64,000 nt of DNA. Origin: Polyangiaceae bacterium. GTDB lineage: Bacteria > Myxococcota_A > Polyangia > Polyangiales > Polyangiaceae. The stretch covers positions 248,001 through 312,000 of the forward strand of contig JACKEB010000010.1 in assembly GCA_020633205.1 (NCBI GenBank), in the 5' to 3' direction. A model generated the notes under the pieces. That model was given only the letters and a program-made list of their open reading frames with translations, searched no databases and had not been told where the DNA came from. This document shows, piece after piece, positions 18,180 to 24,824 of the stretch. Made by a program: the position numbers and the translations under genes. Every line of letters begins with the position of its first letter. Within the stretch, counting starts at the first letter, position 1.

Positions 18180-19064
18180 TCAAGGGGCACGCAGCGTGAG
18201 CTGTACGGATTCGGCCAACGCGAACAGACGCTCGCGGTCGAGAGGACAGGGTCCGCGTTGCTCGGTGCTCAGGCCCGCAGCCACACTCGCGAGGCGGACA
18301 GCCTGCTCAAGCTCTAGGTTCTGTGCGAGGGTGGCCATCAGCGCGCCAGCGAAGACGTCCCCCGCCCCCGTGGTATCGCACACGGAAGCGTCGATGACTC
18401 CAACGTCCAGCCGTCGATCTTGAACGTAAACCGAGGCACCCTGTGCACCTCGAGTGACGGCGAGGCACCGGCACACACCCCGCAAACGGTCGAACGCACT
18501 CGGCTCTGCTTGGACCTCTGCTTCGCTCAAGCAAACACAATCGAGGGTCACTCCCAGGTGCACCGCAAGCGCCGCCAGCTCTACAAGCCGTCGGCGCGGA
18601 GCGATCTCGAACGGTCGACTCCCCACGGCCCCCGTTCGAAGCCAGCCCTGAGGCATCAAACAGCGACCGCCAGCGGAGAGGCCAGCGACCCAGGACAGCG
18701 CGGCCTCGAGCTCTAGCTCATCGAAGACTGGCGCGAGTACGACCCATCCCGCCGGGTTCCAATCGTGGTTCTGGATCTCTGCGAAGCTCAGATGTCCACA
18801 GCGCTCCCACAGCCATTGCCTTCTGAGGTCGCCGAGCTCCAGATTCTCGAACTCTGTGGTGCACTGACAGCGCTGGTGCTGCCAGCTCCACTTGGCGGTG
18901 CATGCTGGAGCGACGAAGTCCTCCGCGTGAGCGGTCACGACCCGCACGGCGCATCCCAAGCTCTCTGCGGAAACGCCGCCATAGAGAACAGCGCCGCCCG
19001 GCACCCAGGATGACGAGGACAGGCGGTCGCGAGTCACCGCTCCCACCAAGGTCAACTCGCCCAT
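18180..19064 (-). CDS. PfkB-family carbohydrate/nucleoside kinase
   Basis: Predicted sugar or nucleoside kinase of 294 residues. The C-terminal signature CDTTGAGDVFAGALMA carries the anion hole and the catalytic aspartate, and LAVTRGAQGASVY matches the strand before the large ATP loop. The N-terminal half is short and lacks the usual first PfkB signature beyond GGAVLYGGVSAESLG, so the lid may be reduced. ATG 19064 lies 6 nt after TAGCGT; TTG 19070 is in frame but overlaps that spacing. Substrate is not predictable. Confidence 0.82.
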   Translation of the reverse strand: MGELTLVGAVTRDRLSSSSWVPGGAVLYGGVSAESLGCAVRVVTAHAEDFVAPACTAKWSWQHQRCQCTTEFENLELGDLRRQWLWERCGHLSFAEIQNHDWNPAGWVVLAPVFDELELEAALSWVAGLSAGGRCLMPQGWLRTGAVGSRPFEIAPRRRLVELAALAVHLGVTLDCVCLSEAEVQAEPSAFDRLRGVCRCLAVTRGAQGASVYVQDRRLDVGVIDASVCDTTGAGDVFAGALMATLAQNLELEQAVRLASVAAGLSTEQRGPCPLDRERLFALAESVQLTLRAP

Positions 19065-19070
19065 CACCAA

Positions 19071-19076
19071 ACGCTA
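19071..19076 (-). promoter_or_regulatory. Putative leaderless -10 element for the PfkB gene
   Basis: TAGCGT ends 6 nt before ATG 19064. Confidence 0.4.
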
Positions 19077-19158
19077 GCAGTTGTTGAGCGCCGAGTTTTC
19101 AACAGGCTGCCGGCAGCCTGATTTGTGTTGTAGCTCTCGCCTTCTGAGCGTCCGAAGA

Positions 19159-20211
19159 TCAAACGCGAAGCACCGCGGCGCCCCAATGCAGTCCGGCGCC
19201 AAGCGCCAACATGCAGACCGTCTGTCCCGCCCTCAAGCGACCGTCTCGCCGCATCTCATCCATCAAGATCGGGATCGTCGCCGCTGAAGTGTTGCCGTAA
19301 CGCGAGATGTTGGACGGCACCCTCTCCGCAGGCACTCCAAGGCGCTCACGCACTGCATCGTTGATGCGCTGGTTCGCTTGATGCGCGATGAACCAATCCA
19401 CGTTCTCCAGCTTGACCTGCGCCTGATTACAAGCCCTGCGTACGCTATCGGGCAGTCGACTCACTGCCGTTCGAAAGACGTCTCGCCCCTCCATCGCCGG
19501 AATCATCAAATCCTCATCGACCGTCCGCTGAGACACGAACGGCCTCGAGCGAAAGCCCGCAGGGATATACAGCTTGTGGGCGTGGCGCCCGTCGCTGTGA
19601 ACATCGAGCGAGAGCAAGCCAGCAGCCTTCTCCTCCGTAGCTTCCACGAGCAATGCTCCGGCACCGTCACCGAACAGGATCGCGAGTCCACGATGGCGCG
19701 TTGCGCGTTCCCAGTCTTCCCCGGAGGGCTTGCGGTCTGCACCGTCCAGGATGTCCCAGTCCCGCCAGGGCATGAACCCCGCGTGGGCCTCCGCCCCGAC
19801 GATCAACACGCGGCGTGCCGCGCCGCTGGCGATGAGTGAACCCGCGAGCTGAAAGCTGTAGATCATGGCTGCGCACTGGGTGCGAATGTCGAGCGCGGGT
19901 ACGCCAGGACAGCCGAGAGCCGCCCCGAGCAGGGGCCCACTCCCCGGAAACACGTGATCCGGCGTCATCGTGTTGAACAGGATGTAGTCGAGTTCTTCCG
20001 GGGTACGCCCCGCGTCCTCCAGGGCTTTCCGCGCGGCAGGAAGCGCGAGTTCACTGACACCTACGCCTTCGGGGCAGTAGTGCCGCTGGGCTATACCCGT
20101 GCGCTTCCGGATCCACTCATCGCTGGTCTCCATGACCCGCGCAAGGTCATCGTTCGTATACGGGCGCCCGGGCAGGTAACGGCCGCTGCCCGTGATCTCG
20201 AATCCAATCAT
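19159..20211 (-). CDS. fabH: 3-oxoacyl-ACP synthase III (FabH-like)
   Basis: Condensing enzyme that starts fatty acid (or a related acyl) synthesis by joining an acyl-CoA to malonyl-ACP. The 350-residue protein has the KASIII catalytic triad: Cys in LDIRTQCAAMIYSF, His in FIAHQANQRINDAV and Asn in ISRYGNTSAATIP, with the terminal GAGLHWGAAVLRV. The N-terminus (SDEWIRKRTGIAQRHY) is standard. ATG 20211 is preceded by GGAGA. It stands alone, away from acpP, fabD or plsX, so it could be a paralogue for branched or specialised lipids rather than the housekeeping copy; an extra loop of about 20 residues (WRDWDILDGADRKPSGED) supports a specialised acyl group. Confidence 0.85.
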   Translation of the reverse strand: MIGFEITGSGRYLPGRPYTNDDLARVMETSDEWIRKRTGIAQRHYCPEGVGVSELALPAARKALEDAGRTPEELDYILFNTMTPDHVFPGSGPLLGAALGCPGVPALDIRTQCAAMIYSFQLAGSLIASGAARRVLIVGAEAHAGFMPWRDWDILDGADRKPSGEDWERATRHRGLAILFGDGAGALLVEATEEKAAGLLSLDVHSDGRHAHKLYIPAGFRSRPFVSQRTVDEDLMIPAMEGRDVFRTAVSRLPDSVRRACNQAQVKLENVDWFIAHQANQRINDAVRERLGVPAERVPSNISRYGNTSAATIPILMDEMRRDGRLRAGQTVCMLALGAGLHWGAAVLRV

Positions 20212-20455
20212 CTGTTCTCCGAATCGCGCTCACGGTCCGGGCGCGACGGGGCAAGGTCTAGTGCAGTTTCAGGGGCAGCGTCACGCCAACAAATCACTGC
20301 ATAGCTGCTCACCTCACTCTACGGAACGGCTTTGACGACCAGCCAACCGGTGGCTCAACCTGTTGTTTCCGCCGGTATTCAGCTCAGGCGGCTTCTCGAC
20401 CACCGTGAGCATCCTTCGAACTGCGGAGTACGACTCAACGGCGACTGGGTGACCT

Positions 20456-21043
20456 TCAGTGAATCCGCGCCTCGATGGGCAGCGCTGCGACAATCTCCGC
20501 CTCACGCTCCGCCAGTTGGTCGAGACGAGCTTCGCACTGCTCACTCCCGAATTCTTCGCTAGCGAGGCGAACGAATAACGTCGCGTGTCCCGCTTCTGAG
20601 ATCTGCAAGCGACGAAACTGAGCCGCGAGACGCTCCTCGCCCCGCGCCTCGAGCTCGGCCCTCAACAGGGAGAAGCGCTCGCAGGAGCGCTCCTCGATCA
20701 GCGCGGCAACGAGCAACCGATCGAGCTTCCGCTCCTTGGGGTGAGAGCGTAGCAGCTTGAACAGCGCCTTCGCGTAGGGGTCTCCTGGGTCTCGCCCGAG
20801 TCGCACCCCACGCTCCAAGAGCAAATCGTATACCTCGCGGAAATGTCTCATCTCCTCCTCCGCGAGCTTGCTCATGGCACGGACCAACCCGGTGTCATCC
20901 GGGTAGTCGTTGATCAACGCGATCGCGCTGACGCTGGCCTTCTTCTCGCAGTGGGCATGATCACAAAGCGTTGCGTCGAGCGCATCCACCGCCTGCGAGG
21001 CCCAACCTGTGTCAGTTGCCAACTTGAGAATGCGCGAGTCCAT
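20456..21043 (-). CDS. miaE: tRNA-(ms2io6A37) hydroxylase MiaE-like, di-iron protein
   Basis: Ferritin-like di-iron monooxygenase that hydroxylates the isopentenyl group of ms2i6A at tRNA position 37. The 195-residue protein is of family length and has the four-helix iron ligands in order: HAHCEKKA, EEEMRHFREVY, EERSCERF and EAGHATLF. ATG 21043 is followed by a typical MiaE start (LKLATDTGWASQAVDALD). The 244 bp between this gene and fabH on the same strand hold nothing I recognise. Confidence 0.88.
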   Translation of the reverse strand: MDSRILKLATDTGWASQAVDALDATLCDHAHCEKKASVSAIALINDYPDDTGLVRAMSKLAEEEMRHFREVYDLLLERGVRLGRDPGDPYAKALFKLLRSHPKERKLDRLLVAALIEERSCERFSLLRAELEARGEERLAAQFRRLQISEAGHATLFVRLASEEFGSEQCEARLDQLAEREAEIVAALPIEARIH

Positions 21044-21152
21044 CGGGACTCTGCCTAGCGTCGCCGGGGGGAACGTTCAAGTTCGTCCCGGCGACAGGCG
21101 AATCCCCGTCCTGGCTGGTGACCTCCTGAAACGAGGCTATGCTGCGCCCACC

Positions 21153-21386
21153 ATGCTGCTCAAAGGCCTAACTCAGGTCCCTACATCGAGGCTCGAACGG
21201 TTGCTGAAGTTGTTGCATCAGGAACAGGTGGGCCTCCCGTTGTCCGGGGCCAGCTTGATGACCGCAGGCATGAGCGACATCGCCGACGACGTCGCGCTCC
21301 TCAAAGGGCTCGAGCGCGGAGCGGTTCAGGCGGTGTTGGTCGCGGTCATCGCGGAGCGCAGGCGCAAGCGACCAGCGATTGACTGA
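21153..21386 (+). CDS. Small conserved-looking protein, unknown function
   Basis: A 77-residue, mostly helical protein (MLLKGLTQVPTSRLERLLKL, then a central GMSDIADDVALLKGLERG segment and a basic tail). It has the composition of a real protein, with regular Leu spacing, but I know no domain. TATGCT lies 9 nt before ATG 21153, close to the leaderless layout used elsewhere here. Divergent from miaE, convergent with the next gene. Confidence 0.6.
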   Translation: MLLKGLTQVPTSRLERLLKLLHQEQVGLPLSGASLMTAGMSDIADDVALLKGLERGAVQAVLVAVIAERRRKRPAID

Positions 21387-21434
21387 AGGCTGCTCGCGCG
21401 CCACCAGGCGGCGGCATCCGACGAGCGCGAAGGC

Positions 21435-22115
21435 TCAGCGGCGCTTTGCGGCCTGTTTCAGTGCTTTGGCGAGTGTGTCGAGCTGCCCTCGCAGCGCGTT
21501 GACGCGATCCACCATCTCGTTCAGTGCCGCGGGCTCCAAGCTCGACGCACTCTCGAGATCGCCAAGCAAGTCCTCTCGACCATCTGCAAAGCGATCCAGT
21601 TGGCGGATCGCCTTTGCAAACCGGGGCAGCGGCTTGCGACCTTTGCGTGCCTTCCGCGTGGCGCGTAATCGCGTCGCTTCGGTACGCAGCTTTTCCACGG
21701 ACCAGCGTTGCTTTTCAGTTTGGCTCACGAGGCGCCGCTGCTGAGCCGCAGACAGACCGAGCACCAAGCTGAGGTGACTCATGCCGACGTGCTCCCAGTC
21801 GGGTTGCATGCCGAGATCGCGACACATCTCGTAGATTGCGGCGCAGCGATACAACGCTTGAGCGCTCATGCGCCCTTCGAGCTCAGACGCGATCTTGCGG
21901 AAGGTGGTCCGGCCGCGTCGACCGTGTTCCGGGCGTTCCCCGGCGTACAGATCTTCCACGATCAGCCTTCCGACTGCGTAGGCATCCTCCGGTCGTAACT
22001 TTCCGCGACGCGTGTCGAAGACCGCCTCCGGCCAGGCGATGTCACGCGGCTTGGCGGCAGAGACCTTGTTATCGGACTTGTTCGTGCGCCGACCTGCGCG
22101 TGATTTTACCCGCAT
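21435..22115 (-). CDS. DUF1016_N-like helical protein, no nuclease domain
   Basis: A 226-residue basic protein that I relate, by motif reading only, to the N-terminal helical domain of DUF1016/YhcG proteins: AYAVGRLIVE followed by MSAQALYRCAAIYEMC, HLSLVLGLSAAQQRRLV and the characteristic KQRWSVEKLRTEATRLR. In YhcG proteins a PD-(D/E)XK nuclease follows; here it is absent and the C-terminus is a basic stretch (RATRKARKGRKPLPRF) plus a coiled-coil-like tail ending AKRR. That suggests nucleic-acid binding. ATG 22115 lies 8 nt after TAATCC; GTG 22142 is the in-frame alternative. The region upstream is the 16-bp repeat array, only about 60 bp away, which makes self-regulation or repeat binding worth testing. 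Confidence 0.55.
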   Translation of the reverse strand: MRVKSRAGRRTNKSDNKVSAAKPRDIAWPEAVFDTRRGKLRPEDAYAVGRLIVEDLYAGERPEHGRRGRTTFRKIASELEGRMSAQALYRCAAIYEMCRDLGMQPDWEHVGMSHLSLVLGLSAAQQRRLVSQTEKQRWSVEKLRTEATRLRATRKARKGRKPLPRFAKAIRQLDRFADGREDLLGDLESASSLEPAALNEMVDRVNALRGQLDTLAKALKQAAKRR

Positions 22116-22172
22116 AAGACCATGGATTAGCCCAGAGTTCACGTTCGTTCAACGGTGTTTCCGTAAGGGATT

Positions 22173-22314
22173 GTCGTTTGCGCGCAGCGGCTGTCGTTTG
22201 CAGCGGCTGTCGTTTGCAGCCGCTGTCGTTTGCAGCCGCTGTCGTTTGCAGCGGCTGTCGTTTGCTGCCGCTGTCGTTTGCTGCGGCTGTCGTTTGCTGC
22301 GGCTGTCGTTCGCG
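22173..22314. repeat. 16-bp direct-repeat array with alternating hairpins
   Basis: GTCGTTTG occurs at 22173, 22193, 22209, 22225, 22241, 22257, 22273 and 22289, with GTCGTTCG at 22305; from 22193 on the spacing is exactly 16 bp. The unit is GTCGTTTGC(A/T)GC(C/G)GCT. Its core is the odd palindrome CAGC-S-GCTG. Where neighbouring units carry G then C, or C then G, at that position, they form 9-bp stems with the same TCGTTTG loop (22201-22225 and 22233-22257). Confidence 0.92.
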
Positions 22315-22366
22315 CCATGTTTTTCCGCAAGCGTGATTCGTGTGTGGTGACGCTGGTTCCCCGAGG

Positions 22367-22477
22367 TTTCGCTGCGTTGAATTTCTTGCTGCGTCGATTG
22401 TTTCGCTGCGTTGAATTTCTTGCTGCGTTGATTTTCTCGCCGCAGTGTTTCGCTGCGTTGATTTTCTCGCCGCAGTG
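22367..22477. repeat. Degenerate tandem array, AT-richer
   Basis: TTTCGCTGCGTTGA appears at 22367, 22401 and 22448, alternating with TTTCTTGCTGCGT(C/T)GAT and TTTCTCGCCGCAGTG. The larger period is 30-34 bp with sub-units of 15-17 bp. It is visibly richer in T than its surroundings. Confidence 0.8.
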
Positions 22478-22563
22478 CAGGACCCGAACGGTTGCGAGTC
22501 CATCGACCTCGAAGACTCAACGCACCTAGAACCGCCGGGTTGACGGACCTCCAGGCAAATCAC

Positions 22564-22586
22564 CTTGTGTGGCAGATCCACACAAG
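22564..22586. other. Perfect 9-bp hairpin
   Basis: CTTGTGTGG, loop CAGAT, CCACACAAG. No T-run on either strand. The right arm contains GATCCACA, which matches a DnaA box (TTATCCACA) at seven of nine positions when read as AGATCCACA; a single weak match means little. Confidence 0.7.
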
Positions 22587-22693
22587 ACGCCACCCACGCC
22601 CCTTGATTGCCCCCAACTGAATCCAGTCAGTGTAGCGAACCAACACGAGATCCAGCAAATGCATCGATCTGCCTGGATACCGTGGTGGCTCAG

Positions 22694-22724
22694 TTCGCGC
22701 CTGGGAGGCGCGAACGAACAACAA
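22694..22724. repeat. REP-like palindromic element, copy 1
   Basis: TTCGCGCCT, loop GGG, AGGCGCGAA is a perfect 9-bp stem, followed by CGAACAACAA. The same right half and tail occur at 26849-26912 and, degraded, near 30003-30033. Confidence 0.7.
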
Positions 22725-22759
22725 TTCCCCCTTGTCGTAGCCGCCCATTTCACCAGAGC

Positions 22760-22832
22760 AGCAGCCATGCTGCTTGCAACTGGCCGTTTCGGAGCCGCTT
22801 CGGCTCGGCGGACGCTACCGCCGTTGCGGCGG
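22760..22832. other. Three consecutive 6-bp hairpins with 3-nt loops
   Basis: AGCAGC-CAT-GCTGCT (22760-22774), GAGCCG-CTT-CGGCTC (22792-22806) and CCGCCG-TTG-CGGCGG (22818-22832). Each stem is perfect. One such stem could arise by chance in GC-rich DNA; three in 73 bp with equal geometry is notable. Confidence 0.55.
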
Positions 22833-23612
22833 CAGTGTGCTGTCACGGTGCTTTCAGATCGTTCACTGGGCAATCGCGCTGCGCTGCCAGCTCGCTCACT
22901 GAGACCACCGTGCGTGTGTGGTCGCGCCTCTTCGCTTTCCCTACGGTGAAGCCTCGCCCGGTTGGCAGACCTCAGCTTCGTTGCTCCCCTGAATCCGGTA
23001 CTGGTTGAAGGTTGTGGTTGGTCCGGTGTTTCCGGACAGTGGTCGAATCGTATGAGTATTACGCAGTAGATTCTCTGACTCGTGCTGACCGACAGTCTTG
23101 AGTATCCGCGCGCAGAAGGAGACCCACCATCCCTTGGTTGGGTTAGATGTCTTGGATTCTCATGGCAGTTGAGGCGAGATTGCTTCGCTGACCAAGAACT
23201 CCGCCCGGTTGCTCGGTTTGACCATGCTCACTTAAACCGGAGCGGGGTGAGCGAGGTCGCTGCGTGAGTTCGGTTGGGCCCTCGTGGGTCGAGGCGGGAA
23301 ACCGTGGGGTACCCGCGCTGCGCGGAAACCACTTCTGCGAAAGTGTTTCCGCGTTGAACAGTGCGGCCCTCAGCACCCGGTCCTCGCCCCACCTCTTCTT
23401 GCAGCACCCCACGAGCCACCGAAATCCAAAACAATTTCAGGGCACTGGACTGGCCTAGGTCTTTCGGAGCGGTCGCCAAAGTCATCCTCAAGAACGACCA
23501 GCAGGTCCGCAGACTTGAGTGTTCCCATGAAGTATTTGGCGTTTGCTCCCGACTCTCGGGCGCGCGGTGCTGCTCGTTCGCGAGACGCTTGGCTCGTCCC
23601 ACCGCGGGTGAG

Positions 23613-24785
23613 CTACGACGACGTATGCGTAGTCCGCGCGGATCCGAGCCAGCGCTCCATACGCATTGGCACACTGCCGGGACGAGGGAAGCCAGCTGGT
23701 ACCCGCGCGCTGGATTTCGTTGCCCAGTACAACGTCGGCCCTGGAGCGCTCGCGCGGAGGTAGCGCATGACGCAGGCGGCGCTCTTGGCAGAGTAGGTCG
23801 TGTCCAAGACCATGTCAGGCAATCCGCTCCGCCAGACCTCGATTGCTTGACGGCCCGATTCGGTTGGCTCCCCGTAGCCGCCGCCGAAGAACGCCGTTTC
23901 AACACGAAATTTCCGCGACAACTCTTCCCGGCTGCAAACCAAAGCCGCTTCCCCGGTGAGCGCGGCGAGGTGTTGTGACGTCTGAACGGCTAGATCGAGG
24001 ATCCTCCACGGCGCGGTCACCGGCCAAGGCGTGACACGAACGCTGTGCAGCTGCGGAATGGTATCCCGAAATGCGACACCCAGGCGTGCGGCGAGCTGCA
24101 GGCCCACCAGGAGGCCCGCCGAAGTACAACACGACCCGACGCCGACGACGATACGACGGGGAGCGGGACACTCGCCGCGAGCCACTTGCTCCGCCAACTC
24201 GAGGCCCGCGGAAACGTACGCGAGGGCGCCAAGGGGAGTGGCGCCCCCGGGCACCATCACCTCCGCCACGCCCCCACGCCGCCGCTCAGCGCGGCGCGCC
24301 AGAACGATCCCCAACGGCAACGCCGACCAGTGTGGGAGACAGATCACGTCGGGCTCGAGGCTCAGGATCCACTTCAGATTCTCGTGCGCGGCATCCGACT
24401 GGGGCTGCGGATACAATACCACGCCGCCCTCCAGCCCAAGCCTCGCTCCGTGGAGTAGGGCTGCGACGGCATGGTTCGAGCCAAAGGCTCCCGTTGAGTA
24501 GACTCGCGTCGCCCCGTGCTTCCGCGCGGACCCGAGAAGCACTTCGAGGGTGCGTACCTTGTTGCCGCCATAGATCGGATGCGACAGGTCGTCCCGCTTC
24601 AGCCACAAGTCACCAGTACCCGTCGGCGCGATCTCTCGAGCGAGCTCCCCCGCGGACACCACTGGAGTTGGGAAGAGCCCCAACGCGGTCCAACCCGTGT
24701 CGAGCAAGCGCGGGAAGCGAGCAATGAGGGGCCGCGAGTCGATTGCCGACGCGTTGGCAACCCTGGTCCCGTCAGCCTGGCTCAC
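23613..24785 (-). CDS. PLP enzyme of the ACC deaminase/D-cysteine desulfhydrase family
   Basis: Fold-II PLP protein of 390 residues. The PLP lysine is in YGGNKVRTLEVLL and the family segments TGAFGSNHAVAALLHGARLG, MVPGGATPLGALAYVSAGLEL, VVGVGSCCTSAGLLVGLQLA and FGGGYGEPTESGRQAIE are present. Canonical members have a longer GGxQSNH run after the lysine; here it is GAFGSNH, so deamination of ACC itself is doubtful and D-cysteine or another beta-substituted amino acid is likelier. GTG 24785 lies 7 nt after TACCCT. No operon partner. Confidence 0.85.
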   Translation of the reverse strand: MSQADGTRVANASAIDSRPLIARFPRLLDTGWTALGLFPTPVVSAGELAREIAPTGTGDLWLKRDDLSHPIYGGNKVRTLEVLLGSARKHGATRVYSTGAFGSNHAVAALLHGARLGLEGGVVLYPQPQSDAAHENLKWILSLEPDVICLPHWSALPLGIVLARRAERRRGGVAEVMVPGGATPLGALAYVSAGLELAEQVARGECPAPRRIVVGVGSCCTSAGLLVGLQLAARLGVAFRDTIPQLHSVRVTPWPVTAPWRILDLAVQTSQHLAALTGEAALVCSREELSRKFRVETAFFGGGYGEPTESGRQAIEVWRSGLPDMVLDTTYSAKSAACVMRYLRASAPGPTLYWATKSSARVPAGFPRPGSVPMRMERWLGSARTTHTSS

Positions 24786-24792
24786 ACCGCAC

Positions 24793-24798
24793 AGGGTA
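24793..24798 (-). promoter_or_regulatory. Putative leaderless -10 element for the PLP enzyme gene
   Basis: TACCCT ends 7 nt before GTG 24785; no Shine-Dalgarno sequence. Confidence 0.4.
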
Positions 24799-24824
24799 GC
24801 CCCTGAGCGCGGCTGGCCGAAGCT

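Larger units (their letters stand above)
22143..23612. other. Gene-free 1.5-kb region rich in repeats and stem-loops
   Basis: No open frame here shows a protein family, a ribosome site and sensible composition together. What the region holds instead: a 16-bp direct-repeat array (22173-22314), a second degenerate array (22367-22477), perfect hairpins at 22564-22586, 22694-22714, 22760-22774, 22792-22806, 22818-22832, 22903-22923 and 23021-23037, and a 9-bp inverted repeat at 23321-23353. It lies between two minus-strand genes and is the longest stretch without a gene in the window. Confidence 0.7.

Noticed and set aside
22173..22477. CRISPR array
   Set aside because: The direct repeats are only 16 bp (or 15-17 bp) and contiguous, with no unique spacers and no cas genes nearby.
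22564..22586. Replication origin evidence from a DnaA-box-like sequence
   Set aside because: Only one 7-of-9 match was seen; no cluster of boxes and no dnaA, dnaN or rep gene in the window.
22069..22593. Minus-strand protein of about 170 residues across the repeat arrays (QTTAAANDS repeats)
   Set aside because: It only exists because the 16-bp array stays open in several frames at once; composition is pure repeat and there is no ribosome site or family.
23228..23905. Minus-strand reading of 225 residues overlapping the PLP enzyme gene
   Set aside because: Arg/Pro/Ser-rich composition typical of an out-of-frame reading; most of it overlaps a well-supported gene.
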